Shown: positions 46,467-56,041 of the stretch, piece after piece
How positions within the stretch are numbered: the first letter of the stretch is position 1
Layout of the letters: each line of letters opens with the position of its first letter
Source: Desulfovibrio desulfuricans DSM 642
GTDB lineage: Bacteria > Desulfobacterota > Desulfovibrionia > Desulfovibrionales > Desulfovibrionaceae
Reading direction: 5' to 3'
Length of the DNA: 64,000 bases
Assembly: GCF_000420465.1 (NCBI RefSeq)
Contig: NZ_ATUZ01000020.1
Location: forward strand, 48,490 to 112,489
The notes under the pieces: generated by a model
The model's database searches: none
Told to the model about the DNA's origin: nothing
The model's input: the letters and a program-made list of their open reading frames with translations, nothing else
Made by a program: the position numbers and the translations under genes

Positions 46467-47900
46467 ATGGCCGCCTATGAAGCCGTGATTGGCCTTGAAG
46501 TGCATGTGCAACTTGCCACGGCCTCCAAACTGTTCTGTTCCTGCCCCACGACTTTTGGGCAGCCTGCCAACGCCAATGTTTGCGAGGTGTGCTCCGGCAT
46601 GCCCGGCGCTTTGCCCGTGCCCAACCGTCAGGCTGTTCACTTTGCCGCTCTGGTTGGCCTCGCCACCAATTGCGCCATAAATACCCGTTCCATTTTTGCC
46701 CGAAAAAACTATTTTTATCCTGATCTGCCCTCCGGGTATCAGATTTCGCAGTTTGAGCTGCCCATCTGCGAACACGGGCATCTTGAAGTGGACGTGGAAG
46801 GGCGGCGCAAGCGCGTGGGCATTACACGCATCCATATGGAAAACGATGCTGGCAAGAATATTCACGCCCAGGGCGAAAACCTGAGCTATGTGGACCTCAA
46901 CCGCGCGGGCACGCCCCTGGTGGAAATAGTTTCCGAGCCGGACATGCGTTCCGCCGCCGAGGCTGTGGCCTACCTCAAGGCCCTGCACAACATTGTGACC
47001 TATCTTGGCGTGTGCGACGGCAACATGGAAGAGGGCAGCTTCAGGTGCGACGCCAACGTCTCGTTGCGCCCTGTGGGAACCGAACCCTTCGGCACCCGCA
47101 CCGAGCTGAAAAACCTCAACTCCTTCCGCAATGTGCAGCGCGCCATTGAATATGAAATTTCCCGCCAGCAGGATGTGCTGGACGATGGCGACAAGGTCGT
47201 GCAGGAAACCCGCCTGTACGATGCCGTCAAGAACTCCACTGCCTCCATGCGCAGCAAGGAAGAAGCGCACGATTACCGCTACTTCCCCGATCCGGACATT
47301 CTGCCCGTGGATATTACGGAAGAAGAAATGATCCGCTGGCGCGCTGAAATGCCGGAGCTGCCCCATGTTCGCATGGCCCGTTTTGTGGCTATGGCGGGTC
47401 TGCCCGAAGCCGAGGCGGAAGTGCTGGTGCAGAGCAAGGGACTGGCCGACTTTTTTGAAGCTGCCGCCGCCAAGGCCGACCCCAAGAAGGTTGCCAACTT
47501 TGTGCTTGGGTCGCTGCTGCGCGAATGCAACGCCCGTGGGCTTTCCGCCGCTGACCCCTCCGCCTGGGCCATGAAGCCCGAGGCACTGGCCGAACTGGTA
47601 CGGCTGGTTGACGGCGGCACCATCAGCGCCAAGATCGCCAACGATATTTTTGGCGACATCTTTGAGCAGGGCGTCATGCCTGAAGCCTACGTGAAGGAAA
47701 AAGGCCTTGCGCAGATTTCCGACACCTCAGCGCTCGAAGCCGCCGTGGATGCAGTCATTGCGGCCAATCCCGCTGAGGTGGAGGCTTACCGCGGCGGCAA
47801 AACCAAGCTGATCAGCTTCTTTGTGGGGCAGATCATGCGCGTCACCAAGGGCAAGGCCAATCCTGCCCTGGTGAACGAACTGCTTGCCAAAAAGCTGTAA
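46467..47900 (+). CDS. gatB: aspartyl/glutamyl-tRNA amidotransferase subunit B
   Basis: This protein of 477 residues is the tRNA-binding kinase-like subunit of GatCAB, which turns mis-acylated Glu-tRNA-Gln (and Asp-tRNA-Asn) into the correct aminoacyl-tRNA. Family blocks: [52 protein letters not shown] and the C-terminal YqeY-like helical domain. The cysteine pairs at the N-terminus form the zinc site. GatA and GatC are not in this window. A GGGAG site lies about 12 bases before the start. Confidence 0.97.
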   Translation: MAAYEAVIGLEVHVQLATASKLFCSCPTTFGQPANANVCEVCSGMPGALPVPNRQAVHFAALVGLATNCAINTRSIFARKNYFYPDLPSGYQISQFELPICEHGHLEVDVEGRRKRVGITRIHMENDAGKNIHAQGENLSYVDLNRAGTPLVEIVSEPDMRSAAEAVAYLKALHNIVTYLGVCDGNMEEGSFRCDANVSLRPVGTEPFGTRTELKNLNSFRNVQRAIEYEISRQQDVLDDGDKVVQETRLYDAVKNSTASMRSKEEAHDYRYFPDPDILPVDITEEEMIRWRAEMPELPHVRMARFVAMAGLPEAEAEVLVQSKGLADFFEAAAAKADPKKVANFVLGSLLRECNARGLSAADPSAWAMKPEALAELVRLVDGGTISAKIANDIFGDIFEQGVMPEAYVKEKGLAQISDTSALEAAVDAVIAANPAEVEAYRGGKTKLISFFVGQIMRVTKGKANPALVNELLAKKL

Positions 47901-48063
47901 GCTCTCGTCAGTAAATAAACGCCCAAGCGGGGATTTCGGTCATGCCGGGGTCCCCCTTTTTTGTGCGGCTTTGAATCTGCTACAACGACATGCAGTCTTT
48001 TTAATTGAAATATAAAATCATTTTCAATAGTGTGAGGCAATTCTTTTTTAGTCGAGGCTGTTC

Positions 48064-48846
48064 ATGAAGTTTACCGCTATTGTTTCGCCCCTCGCTTCCT
48101 TGGTTTTGCCGGGTAGCGGGCAGATACTCTCGGGCTTTTTCACACATGGCGTGATCTTTTTTGTTCTGTGGCTTGCTTCTGCTCAGACGCTGGTTGCTCT
48201 GGGCAGCAGTCTTGATGCGGATGGCAGGCACGCGACTTATTTTGTAGCCCTTGCCTGTGAAGTCCTGCTTCGACTTGGCTCAGCCATCGACGTGGTTTTG
48301 CGGCAACGTTCACAGGCCAGATCGCAAAACGCCTGCCAGCGGCGCATGATCTCCAGAGGGTTTGTTTTCAGCGTCCTCGTGCTGGCATTGGTGGCGCTGC
48401 CCGCGCTGGAACCCGCCATCAAGGCATATTCCATGAACGGCAACCGTACTCTGCTTCCCCTGATCACACCGGATTCCCGTTTGCTGGTGGACAAACAGGC
48501 TTATCAGTCGGCCAAGCCGGAAAAGGTTGATATCATTGTGATTTCCACCAGGCACATTGCAGAAAGGAAGGGGGGAGGGCCACACATAATAAGCCGCGTT
48601 GCAGGCATTGCTGGCGAGCGCGTGCGCGTGCCTGTTCCAGCAGGGCAGCAAAATCCGGGATGGGAAGGGCAGGGATACCGAGAATGTTTGGTGGGCGAAG
48701 GAAATATCTATCTGTCGAGCATCAACCCTGCGAGTCAGATGGCATTTTTTGCCCCCTTCACCAGTGTTGTCGGTCGGGCGGAATATATTTACTGGCCGCC
48801 CTCCCAGGCAGGAAGGATAGCAGGGGTATCGGGCATTGCTGACTGA
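48064..48846 (+). CDS. signal peptidase I-like (S26) membrane protein, catalytic lysine missing
   Basis: This protein of 260 residues has two N-terminal hydrophobic segments containing LASLVLPGSGQILSGFF, a third at about 100-118, and a periplasmic S26-type domain. The box B region reads YSMNGNRTLLPLITPDSRLLVDK, keeping the Ser-Met pair. Box D reads ISRVAGIAGERV; in active enzymes this is KRVxGxPGD, so the general-base Lys is replaced by Ser. Box E lacks the GDN/S pattern. It may be inactive or use another residue. It stands alone between gatB and a strong terminator. Confidence 0.7.
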   Translation: MKFTAIVSPLASLVLPGSGQILSGFFTHGVIFFVLWLASAQTLVALGSSLDADGRHATYFVALACEVLLRLGSAIDVVLRQRSQARSQNACQRRMISRGFVFSVLVLALVALPALEPAIKAYSMNGNRTLLPLITPDSRLLVDKQAYQSAKPEKVDIIVISTRHIAERKGGGPHIISRVAGIAGERVRVPVPAGQQNPGWEGQGYRECLVGEGNIYLSSINPASQMAFFAPFTSVVGRAEYIYWPPSQAGRIAGVSGIAD

Positions 48847-48873
48847 CAAAATCTGAGTTGCTAACTTCCCAAT

Positions 48874-48907
48874 GCGCATAAAGGGGCCGAGAGGCCCCTT
48901 TATGCGC
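48874..48907. terminator. bidirectional terminator
   Basis: GCGCATAAAGGGGCC and GGCCCCTTTATGCGC form a perfect 15-base stem with loop GAGA between two convergent genes. It can stop transcription from both sides. Confidence 0.85.
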
Positions 48908-48938
48908 TGACGGCATCAGCACCGCATATGCGGAAAAA

Positions 48939-49892
48939 CTAGACGCTCAGGTTCAGGCCCGAAAGCATGGAAAGACTGCTGTCGGAATAACTGCCAAAAG
49001 AATTTGTGGCGTTGCCCGAGCCGGACCACCAAGCGGCCATGGATTCCACCTCAATACGCTTACGCAGGTCAGAGGGCGAAACCTGCAATGACTTGCGCGC
49101 GTCATCAAGGCCGGAAAGGGCCTGAATCTGGCCGAACTTTTTGACCAGGGCGGGATTGTTGTCAAAAAACTTCTGCACGGCTGCCTTGGTGGCGGCATCG
49201 CTGCTTTCAACCACAAGGCTGCCATCGGACTTGGTTTGCAGGGTAAATTTTGCATCGCTGCTTACAGCAAGGCTGCTCATGCCGCTGTTCAGCGTCTGAC
49301 CGAGTTTGGAATTATCCAGCACTGCCTGAATGGCAGCCTTGTTGGCACTGTCCGTGCTGCTGGCAGCGGTCAGCTTGCCGCTGCTGTCAACAGTCATGGC
49401 CACAGAAGTGCTGGGGCTGACGCCAGCAGCGGTAAGGGCCGTGCGCAGATCCTTGCCAATAGTTGTATTGCTCTTAAGCCAGGTCTGCACATTTGCCTGA
49501 TCTGTGGCATTTGCGCTGGCAGCAGTGAGGGAGCCGTCCGCAGCCAAAGTAAAAGTGACACTTGAAGGATCGGTAACCCCAAGCTTTGACAGGCCATCCT
49601 TGACGGCAGTGTTGAATTCATTATTCAACTGCTCGCGATACTTGGTAATCTGGCTGAAAGTAACGCGGCTGCCGCTTTCAAGACCCATAGCGTCCATGGC
49701 GTACTTTGTAAGCTCCACCATGCTGGAAAGCTGGCTGGTTATGCTGTTGCCGCTGAGCATCTGGCTCAACGAGCTTGAAGAACTTTTTGAACCCGAAGAC
49801 GATGAGCTGCCGGAAGTGGAGGTACTCAGCTTCTGGTTCTGCCACTGGTACAGCCCGCTTGTATAGCTGTTTACACCCGATACGTTGCTCAT
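48939..49892 (-). CDS. uncharacterised Ser/Thr/Ala-rich repeat protein
   Basis: This protein of 317 residues has no signal peptide. The N-terminus is rich in Ser, Gly, Asn and Gln (1-50), then helical. Residues about 95-255 hold three diverged repeats of about 55 residues, each with a beta part (FTLAADGSLTAAS, AMTVDSSGKLTAAS, FTLQTKSDGSLVVES) followed by a helix. Codon composition matches the host genome. The lack of Cys and the Ser/Thr content resemble flagellar or type I/III secreted filament proteins, but no family is recognised. GAGGAG precedes the start. It is a single gene ended by the strong hairpin at 48874-48907. Confidence 0.7.
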   Translation of the reverse strand: MSNVSGVNSYTSGLYQWQNQKLSTSTSGSSSSSGSKSSSSSLSQMLSGNSITSQLSSMVELTKYAMDAMGLESGSRVTFSQITKYREQLNNEFNTAVKDGLSKLGVTDPSSVTFTLAADGSLTAASANATDQANVQTWLKSNTTIGKDLRTALTAAGVSPSTSVAMTVDSSGKLTAASSTDSANKAAIQAVLDNSKLGQTLNSGMSSLAVSSDAKFTLQTKSDGSLVVESSDAATKAAVQKFFDNNPALVKKFGQIQALSGLDDARKSLQVSPSDLRKRIEVESMAAWWSGSGNATNSFGSYSDSSLSMLSGLNLSV

Positions 49893-50074
49893 GATGACTC
49901 CTCGGCAGTTTTTGCCCGGATTGGGGGCTTGGGGGTGCCGTATTGCTCACTTATGCATATACCAGGCCAGCTATATTTTTATTGTGGTTCTGGCGGGGTC
50001 GGCCCACCCATTAAAATATACAGGTTCCGAATCCAGTAATGGACAGCCCAACTGAAATAGGCTAGAGAGCGGCT

Positions 50075-51073
50075 ATGGCAGTACATTCCTCCATGCTTGA
50101 GACCGTCGAATTCGACGATCCCGCCTTAGCCAATCAGCTATTTGGCCCTCACAATGCGCATCTTGAGCTGTTGGCCGCAGCCAGCGGAGCCTCCATAGGC
50201 AGCCGTGGCGCCAGCATTCTTATTGAAAGCCCAGACATGAACACGCGGCAGGTGCTGTGCAATGTTTTTGTGCAGTTGTACGAGTTGCTGCGCGGCGGAT
50301 TGTCGCTGAGCCAGCAGGATATCGCCCGCAGTTACGAGATGCTGCGCACGGATCCCGGTCTGGATCTGGAAAAAATTTTCAAGGATGCTGTTTTTGTCAA
50401 CACCCCGCGCAAAACGGTCACTGCCCGCAATGTTGCCCAGCGCACCTACCTTGACCTGCTGCGGCGCAATGAGCTTGTATTTGCGGTTGGCCCTGCCGGT
50501 ACTGGCAAAACCTATCTTGCCGTCGCCATGGCGCTGTCCATGTTTCAGCAGCACCGGGTTAAACGCATTGTGCTGACGCGCCCTGCGGTGGAGGCGGGTG
50601 AACGCCTTGGCTTTCTGCCCGGCGATCTTGCCGACAAGGTCAATCCTTATCTGCGCCCGCTCTATGACGCCCTGCACGACATGATGCCCCAGCCCAAGGT
50701 GGCGTCCATGCTTGAGGTGGGTTCCATAGAAGTTGCGCCCCTGGCCTTCATGCGCGGGCGCACCCTTAACGATGCCTTTATCATTCTTGACGAAGCGCAG
50801 AATACCACGCAGGAACAGATGAAGATGTTCCTCACCCGCATGGGCTTTGGCTCGCGCATGGTTGTAACGGGCGACACCACCCAGATCGATCTGCCCATGC
50901 AGCCCGGCGGCCAGCGCCCACGTTCGGGCCTTATCCACGCGCTGAATATCCTTGCCAAAGTTCCAACCATCGCAGTGCATCACTTCACCAAGGCCGACGT
51001 AGTGCGGCATCCCTTGGTGGGAGCAATCGTAAACGCCTATGATAATGCAGAAAAAAGCGACACGTCCAGCTAG
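50075..51073 (+). CDS. phoH: PhoH family ATPase
   Basis: This cytoplasmic P-loop ATPase of 332 residues is linked to RNA and ribosome quality control together with YbeY. The N-terminus has a KH-like region (LAAASGASIGSRG). Walker A is VGPAGTGKTYLA, Walker B is FIILDEAQNTT and MVVTGDTTQIDLP is the family sensor block. It is the first gene of phoH-pgpH-ybeY, a conserved order. Its last 35 bases overlap the start of pgpH in another frame. Confidence 0.95.
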   Translation: MAVHSSMLETVEFDDPALANQLFGPHNAHLELLAAASGASIGSRGASILIESPDMNTRQVLCNVFVQLYELLRGGLSLSQQDIARSYEMLRTDPGLDLEKIFKDAVFVNTPRKTVTARNVAQRTYLDLLRRNELVFAVGPAGTGKTYLAVAMALSMFQQHRVKRIVLTRPAVEAGERLGFLPGDLADKVNPYLRPLYDALHDMMPQPKVASMLEVGSIEVAPLAFMRGRTLNDAFIILDEAQNTTQEQMKMFLTRMGFGSRMVVTGDTTQIDLPMQPGGQRPRSGLIHALNILAKVPTIAVHHFTKADVVRHPLVGAIVNAYDNAEKSDTSS

Positions 51074-53474
51074 CATCCTCGCACTCTTTCGCATGTTGCG
51101 GGCCCGCCACCATTGTGGCCTGGGGCTTTCGGTACTTGTGCTCACCCTGCTTTTCATCAGCCTGCTTGCAGGGGGCAACTTTGAGGCTGTGCCTCGAGTG
51201 TACGTTGCCGGGCAAGTAGCGGATTCTGACGTCATTGCCGACCGCGACATCCTTGTTGAAGATGTGCAGGCCACCAAGGCCCGGCGCAAACAGGTGCAGC
51301 TTCTGCAACCGCCTGTCTATGATCTGAGTCTTGAACCCTTTATGGGCTTTCAGAACCGTATTGTGGAGATCATGCGCAGCCTGAACAACGGCATTGATTA
51401 CCATGTCGGGGTCGAAGGCCCGCTGCACAGGCTGGTGGATGAACTGACACCCACCGTTGCTGACGAAATTCTGCCGGAACTCGCCCAGCCCGAAGCGCAG
51501 ACATATCTGCTCAAGGTGCTGCTGCCCCAGATTCGCGACCATATGGCAGAAGGCCTTGTGGGCGACATACGCTCGGCCAGGGTTGACCGCTCTGGCGTTA
51601 TAGTGCGCAATCTGGATACAAATACAGAAATATTGCGTCCGGACGTGGTCAATCTGCCCGATGTGCAATCGTATCTGGCGGAAATTTCTGCCCAGATACG
51701 GCAGGTTTCCACACTGAACCCGCAGTCGCGGCGCGCCATCAATATTCTGCTTTCCGCAACCATGCCTTCCACGCTGACGCTGAACCGGGAATCTACCCAA
51801 AAACGCAGCTCTGCCGTCATGTCCATGGTTGAGCCTGTGTATTATCAGATACAGAAGGGCGAGATCGTGTTGCGCAAGGGCGAGAGGGTCAGCCGCGAGC
51901 AGCAGATCAAGCTGCAAACGCTTTATAAATCCGCTTCCGACCCCATGCACTGGGATATAGCAGCTGGCGCCTTTTTGTGCTCGCTGGTGCTTTCCATCGG
52001 CTTTTTTGTTGCCCCCAGCGGCAAACCCGGCACTCCCCTGCGCTGCAAGGACATGCTGCTCATTTCCTTGCTTCTGCTGCTTTTCAGCGCCGGGGCAAAG
52101 GCTGTGTACGTGCTTGGCATGCGCATCGACAGCCATTCGTTCATCAATACGCTGGCCGTTGGCTACCCTGTGGCAGGGGCAGTGGGGCTGGTCGCCATGG
52201 TTTTTGCGGCCCGGCGCTACTGCACAATGGCCCTGTTGATCTCGTTCTTTACCATGCTCATGTTTCAGGCGCAGTTTTCGCTGTTCCTGCTCCATTTTCT
52301 CGGCGGCATGCTGGCCACATGGCTTGTGACCAATGCCCAGAATCGACAGGACGTGGTGTGGAGCATAGTGCCGCTGACCATCGGACAATCCATCATCTGG
52401 CTTGGCGCAACCCTGCTGGCCCAAAGCGCCCCCGGCGTCATGCCCACGCAGTTGCTGGCCGTGTTTATCAACAGCGTGCTTTCGCTCATTCTGCTCTTTG
52501 CCGTGAGTCCTGTGCTTGAAATCAGCTTTGGGTACAGTACCCGCTTCCGCCTCATGGAATTGATGAGCCTTGAGCAACCCCTCATGCAGGAGCTTATGGT
52601 AACAGTGCCCGGCACCTACCATCACTCCCTTGTGGTCGCCAACATGGTTGAAGCCGGGGCCAAGGCCATCGGCGCCAACAGCCTGTTGTGCAAGGTGGCG
52701 GCACTGTATCATGACGTGGGCAAGCTCTCGTATCCCGAATATTTCATCGAAAACCAGTTTGGCGGGCCCAACAAGCACGACAAGCTGGCCCCGTCCATGA
52801 GTGCGCTCATCCTGCTTTCGCATGTCAAAAAAGGCACGGAACTGGCCGAGCGGTATAAGCTCGGGCAGGATATTGCCGACATTATCAGTCAGCACCACGG
52901 CACAAGGCTCATACGCTTTTTCTACCAGAAGGCCCTGAACCAGGGCGAAAAACCGCGTGAATCTGATTTCAGCTATGTGGGGCCGCGCCCGCAAACCAAG
53001 GAAGCCGCCATCCTCATGCTGGCCGACTCCGTTGAGGCATCCAGCCGCACGCTCAACGATCCTACGCCCGCGCGCATCAAGTCGCACATTGACACCATCA
53101 TCAAGGGCATCTTCTCGGAAGGGCAGCTGGACGAATCGGAGCTGACCTTTAAGGATCTGCACTTCCTGAGCGAAAACTTCCAGCGCATTCTGACGGGTAT
53201 TTTCCATCAGCGCATTGCCTATCCTGACGCCAGAATCAATGATGCCACCCGGGCTGAAAACAAGCCCAACGGCAAAAACGGCTCTGCCCCTGCAACGCAT
53301 GGCGCAACGGCCCTTACCCCCACGGGGCATGGCAAACCGTGCGGCGACAAGCCTTGTAACGGAGACAAACCCGCTGCGGCGCAATCGCCCGAAGTCAAAG
53401 CCCTGACGAACCAGCCGGAGAGCGCCAGACAGGCTGGCATACCAGCCATCCCTGAAGAAAAGGGGCAGGCATAG
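51039..53474 (+). CDS. 7TM-HD family membrane protein, PgpH-like cyclic-di-AMP phosphodiesterase
   Basis: This protein of 811 residues has TM1 (about 28-48), a long extracytoplasmic 7TMR-HDED domain (50-300), a block of membrane helices (about 305-490) and a cytoplasmic HD domain with YHHSLVVANMV, YHDVGKLSYPEY and ISQHHGT. In Firmicutes, PgpH hydrolyses cyclic di-AMP; that activity is assumed, not shown, here. The final 85 residues are a low-complexity Gly/Ala/Pro/Lys tail absent from the core family. A second ATG two codons in is also possible. It is located between phoH and ybeY. Confidence 0.9.
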   Translation: MIMQKKATRPASILALFRMLRARHHCGLGLSVLVLTLLFISLLAGGNFEAVPRVYVAGQVADSDVIADRDILVEDVQATKARRKQVQLLQPPVYDLSLEPFMGFQNRIVEIMRSLNNGIDYHVGVEGPLHRLVDELTPTVADEILPELAQPEAQTYLLKVLLPQIRDHMAEGLVGDIRSARVDRSGVIVRNLDTNTEILRPDVVNLPDVQSYLAEISAQIRQVSTLNPQSRRAINILLSATMPSTLTLNRESTQKRSSAVMSMVEPVYYQIQKGEIVLRKGERVSREQQIKLQTLYKSASDPMHWDIAAGAFLCSLVLSIGFFVAPSGKPGTPLRCKDMLLISLLLLLFSAGAKAVYVLGMRIDSHSFINTLAVGYPVAGAVGLVAMVFAARRYCTMALLISFFTMLMFQAQFSLFLLHFLGGMLATWLVTNAQNRQDVVWSIVPLTIGQSIIWLGATLLAQSAPGVMPTQLLAVFINSVLSLILLFAVSPVLEISFGYSTRFRLMELMSLEQPLMQELMVTVPGTYHHSLVVANMVEAGAKAIGANSLLCKVAALYHDVGKLSYPEYFIENQFGGPNKHDKLAPSMSALILLSHVKKGTELAERYKLGQDIADIISQHHGTRLIRFFYQKALNQGEKPRESDFSYVGPRPQTKEAAILMLADSVEASSRTLNDPTPARIKSHIDTIIKGIFSEGQLDESELTFKDLHFLSENFQRILTGIFHQRIAYPDARINDATRAENKPNGKNGSAPATHGATALTPTGHGKPCGDKPCNGDKPAAAQSPEVKALTNQPESARQAGIPAIPEEKGQA

Positions 53475-53479
53475 GAATC

Positions 53480-53941
53480 ATGGGCGCAGTCAGGGACAGG
53501 CAACCACAGGCAACCGTGCGCATTTTTTGCCGCTATCCGGCCACAGCATGGATTCTGCCGCTTGACCGCAGACAGCAGCGCGCTGCTCTTTCGGCCATGC
53601 TTGCCGCCGCAGAGCAGGCCAGCGTGCCTGTTGTGCCCCCGGCTGTGGAACTGCATCTGGTCGATGATGCCGCCATGAGCGCAGCCAACAGGCGCAGCAT
53701 GGGCTGTCAGGGCCCTACCAATGTGCTTTCCTTCCCCGGTGGCTGCGATAGCCCCGGCACTCTTCTGTTTTCACTGGATACGCTGCGCAGGGAATGCCTG
53801 CTGTACGGGCAGGAGCCGGGCGAGCACGCGCTACGCCTGCTGGCCCACGGAATGGCCCATCTGTGCGGGCTTGACCACAGCGCGCAGATGGATGCGGTGA
53901 GCGACTATTTCATGGTAGTCGCCGCCGAAGCAGTGGCTTGA
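53480..53941 (+). CDS. ybeY: endoribonuclease YbeY
   Basis: This metal-dependent RNase of 153 residues acts in 16S rRNA 3' maturation and ribosome quality control. The zinc motif LLAHGMAHLCGLDH matches the family pattern H-G-x3-H-x5-H with one change (Ala for Leu). The upstream NVLSFPGG block is also typical. AGGAATC precedes the start, five bases after the pgpH stop. Confidence 0.93.
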   Translation: MGAVRDRQPQATVRIFCRYPATAWILPLDRRQQRAALSAMLAAAEQASVPVVPPAVELHLVDDAAMSAANRRSMGCQGPTNVLSFPGGCDSPGTLLFSLDTLRRECLLYGQEPGEHALRLLAHGMAHLCGLDHSAQMDAVSDYFMVVAAEAVA

Positions 53942-53976
53942 TGCGCCGAAGTCGCGGCCTGATTGTACAAAATTGG

Positions 53977-55092
53977 CTAGGCGGCCCGCTTTCTGCTCAG
54001 CGCCGCCAGGGCCATGCATTGCATTTCACGCAGCTTGCGGGCTGACTCTGCGCCCCGGTTGTGCCATTCTTCGGGCAGACGCACGGCGTTTATGGCCTTC
54101 AGGCCGGGGTAGGCCATGCTGCTCACAGGTGAGTTGCTGTCGGCATCCGCCAGCTTCCAGAAAGGACGCGAAAGCCCGAGCTGGTTGACCCGCCACAGCA
54201 GGTCACGGCTCGTGCCGGTGCGCAGGGTGGCAAACATGCCCGCCTTCATGTGTTCTTCCGCAGCGAGCGCCCCAGCCCTGGCATAGACTGCCGGCAGCCG
54301 CAGCCTTTTGGCAAGGTTCAGTGCAAGTGGCACGCCGCGAGCTTCGTGCCCATAATGATGGGGCAGCAGTGCAGGGTCTGTGCCAATTTTTCCGAGGTCA
54401 TGGCATAATGCCATCCACACGGCCATGGCATCGCCCGCGAGTTCGTCCATCAGTCGCAGGCTGTGGCCCAACACGCTGTTGGCATGCCACTTCACGGGGC
54501 CTGCCGGAATATAGCGTGCGCGTTCGTGTTCTTCAAACCAGGGCGATAAACAATCCCCCTGTGCCAGAACGCGAAAAAATCGCGCCGGGCGCGGCAAGGC
54601 CAGCGCCTTGAGCATTTCCTTGGCCACACGCTCCGCCGGAATGGCCGCCAGCAAAGCCCTGGGCGTGGCGCGCATCTGATCAAAAGCCTCGCGGGCTATG
54701 CGCCAGTCGGGCCAGCGGGAGGCAAAGCGCGCCAGACGAAAAATTCTGGTGGGGTCATCCGCAAAGGCAGTGGATGAAGCCGGACGCATCATTTTATCGC
54801 GCAGGTCGTCAACCGCCTTGGGATGCATGTACAGCCGCCCCGCGCTGTCGAGCGCAAGGGCATTGATAGTGAGATCCCGCGCTGCAAGGTCAGATTCCAG
54901 GGTGCCACCCCGGAGGGGCATGCATTCGCGCCCGTGCCACAGGCAGACATTGACGCTTTTACCCACGCAGACCGCATCTGGATGAGCGGCCAAAAAGTCG
55001 CCCATGCTTCCTGAAAAGGAAAAATCCAGCTCCGTGGGCATACGCCCAAGCAAAAGGTCGCGCATTGCGCCGCCGACGAGGTAGAGTTCCAT
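53977..55092 (-). CDS. tRNA nucleotidyltransferase / poly(A) polymerase family protein
   Basis: This protein of 371 residues has a class II nucleotidyltransferase head: LVGGAMRDLLLG, then TELDFSF where the catalytic pair is Glu/Asp, and AARDLTINALA (the RRD-type motif with Ala for the first Arg). An HD domain follows (ALCHDLGKIG). The layout fits HD-type CCA-adding enzymes. The tRNA-Pro genes here encode CCA, so a repair role is likely. Its ATG overlaps the ATG of birA on the other strand (shared CATG). No strong ribosome binding site is present. Confidence 0.85.
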   Translation of the reverse strand: MELYLVGGAMRDLLLGRMPTELDFSFSGSMGDFLAAHPDAVCVGKSVNVCLWHGRECMPLRGGTLESDLAARDLTINALALDSAGRLYMHPKAVDDLRDKMMRPASSTAFADDPTRIFRLARFASRWPDWRIAREAFDQMRATPRALLAAIPAERVAKEMLKALALPRPARFFRVLAQGDCLSPWFEEHERARYIPAGPVKWHANSVLGHSLRLMDELAGDAMAVWMALCHDLGKIGTDPALLPHHYGHEARGVPLALNLAKRLRLPAVYARAGALAAEEHMKAGMFATLRTGTSRDLLWRVNQLGLSRPFWKLADADSNSPVSSMAYPGLKAINAVRLPEEWHNRGAESARKLREMQCMALAALSRKRAA

Positions 55093-55909
55093 GCCCCCAG
55101 TATGTCACAGCCAACCGTTTGAGGGAAGCTCCCCCACTGGCGCTGACAAAAATTTTATTCCGCGTATCTGGCGCTTTGGCAAGGTCGGCTCTTGCCTTGA
55201 TACCGCTGCAAACCTTGCGGCGCGGGGCTGGCTTGATCCGTGGGACTGTGTTCAGGTTGTCAGCCAGACAGCGGGGCGCGGGCAGTTGCGGCGTCAGTGG
55301 CATTCGCCTGCGGGCAACGTGTATGCGGCCCTGCGTCTGCCGCTTGCGCCCCCTTTTGACGGCACGGCGGCGGCCCCGGCAGTAGGTGCCCTGCTGGCCG
55401 AAGCGCTGGCAATGGACGGTTGGCAGGTGCGCCTGAAATGGCCCAATGATCTTGTGCTGTGTACGTCAGAAGACGAACCCAGAAAACTGGCAGGCATACT
55501 GCTGGAGGAGCGGGGCGGGGTGCTGCTGGCTGGCATTGGCATAAATGTGCACTGGTCGCCACCGGCGGAACAGATGCGAGCGGACGCCGCTCTGGAGGCA
55601 ACCAGCCTTGCCGCCCAGTATAAATCCGCCACTTTTGCACCTCCAATGGCCGAAGCCTTGTGGCAAACCCTTGTAAAGCGCATGTTTTCAGCTTATATTA
55701 ACTGCCACTCTTTTCCCGAGGGGTGGAGAGCCCGTGCGGAGTCTCTTTTGCTCTGGCGCGGCGAGAACGTGGAGCTGCGTGACGGTGACCGCATCGTACG
55801 CGGCTGGCTGGCGGGCCTAGGAACGTCAGGCGGCCTGTGTCTTAACATCAACGGACGGCTTGAGGAATTCATTTGCGGTAGTCTCCGGCTGAGCCCTGCG
55901 CGGGAATGA
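55091..55909 (+). CDS. birA: biotin-[acetyl-CoA carboxylase/pyruvate carboxylase] ligase
   Basis: This enzyme of 272 residues attaches biotin to carrier lysines. The biotinyl-AMP loop GRGQLRRQW, the KWPNDL block and LAGIGINVHW mark the catalytic core; a C-terminal SH3-like cap follows. There is no DNA-binding domain, so it is a ligase only, not a repressor. It lies directly before the pyruvate carboxylase gene, which encodes a likely substrate. Its start codon overlaps that of the divergent nucleotidyltransferase gene, so either start may be slightly wrong. Confidence 0.93.
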   Translation: MPPVCHSQPFEGSSPTGADKNFIPRIWRFGKVGSCLDTAANLAARGWLDPWDCVQVVSQTAGRGQLRRQWHSPAGNVYAALRLPLAPPFDGTAAAPAVGALLAEALAMDGWQVRLKWPNDLVLCTSEDEPRKLAGILLEERGGVLLAGIGINVHWSPPAEQMRADAALEATSLAAQYKSATFAPPMAEALWQTLVKRMFSAYINCHSFPEGWRARAESLLLWRGENVELRDGDRIVRGWLAGLGTSGGLCLNINGRLEEFICGSLRLSPARE

Positions 55910-56041
55910 CGCGGGATTATGGTCATTCCGGCATGGTTGGGCCTGGGGGCATCGCCGCCCAATGCGAAGCACTAAGCGTGTTTTCGCCGTCTAACGCCGG
56001 TGCGTGGGCAGAAATGCGCCGGTAGAAAAGGGCTGAAAGGC

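Noticed and set aside
50985..53384. 799-codon minus-strand frame opposite pgpH
   Set aside because: It is His/Gln/Gly-rich without domains and lies fully opposite a conserved membrane protein; a shadow frame.
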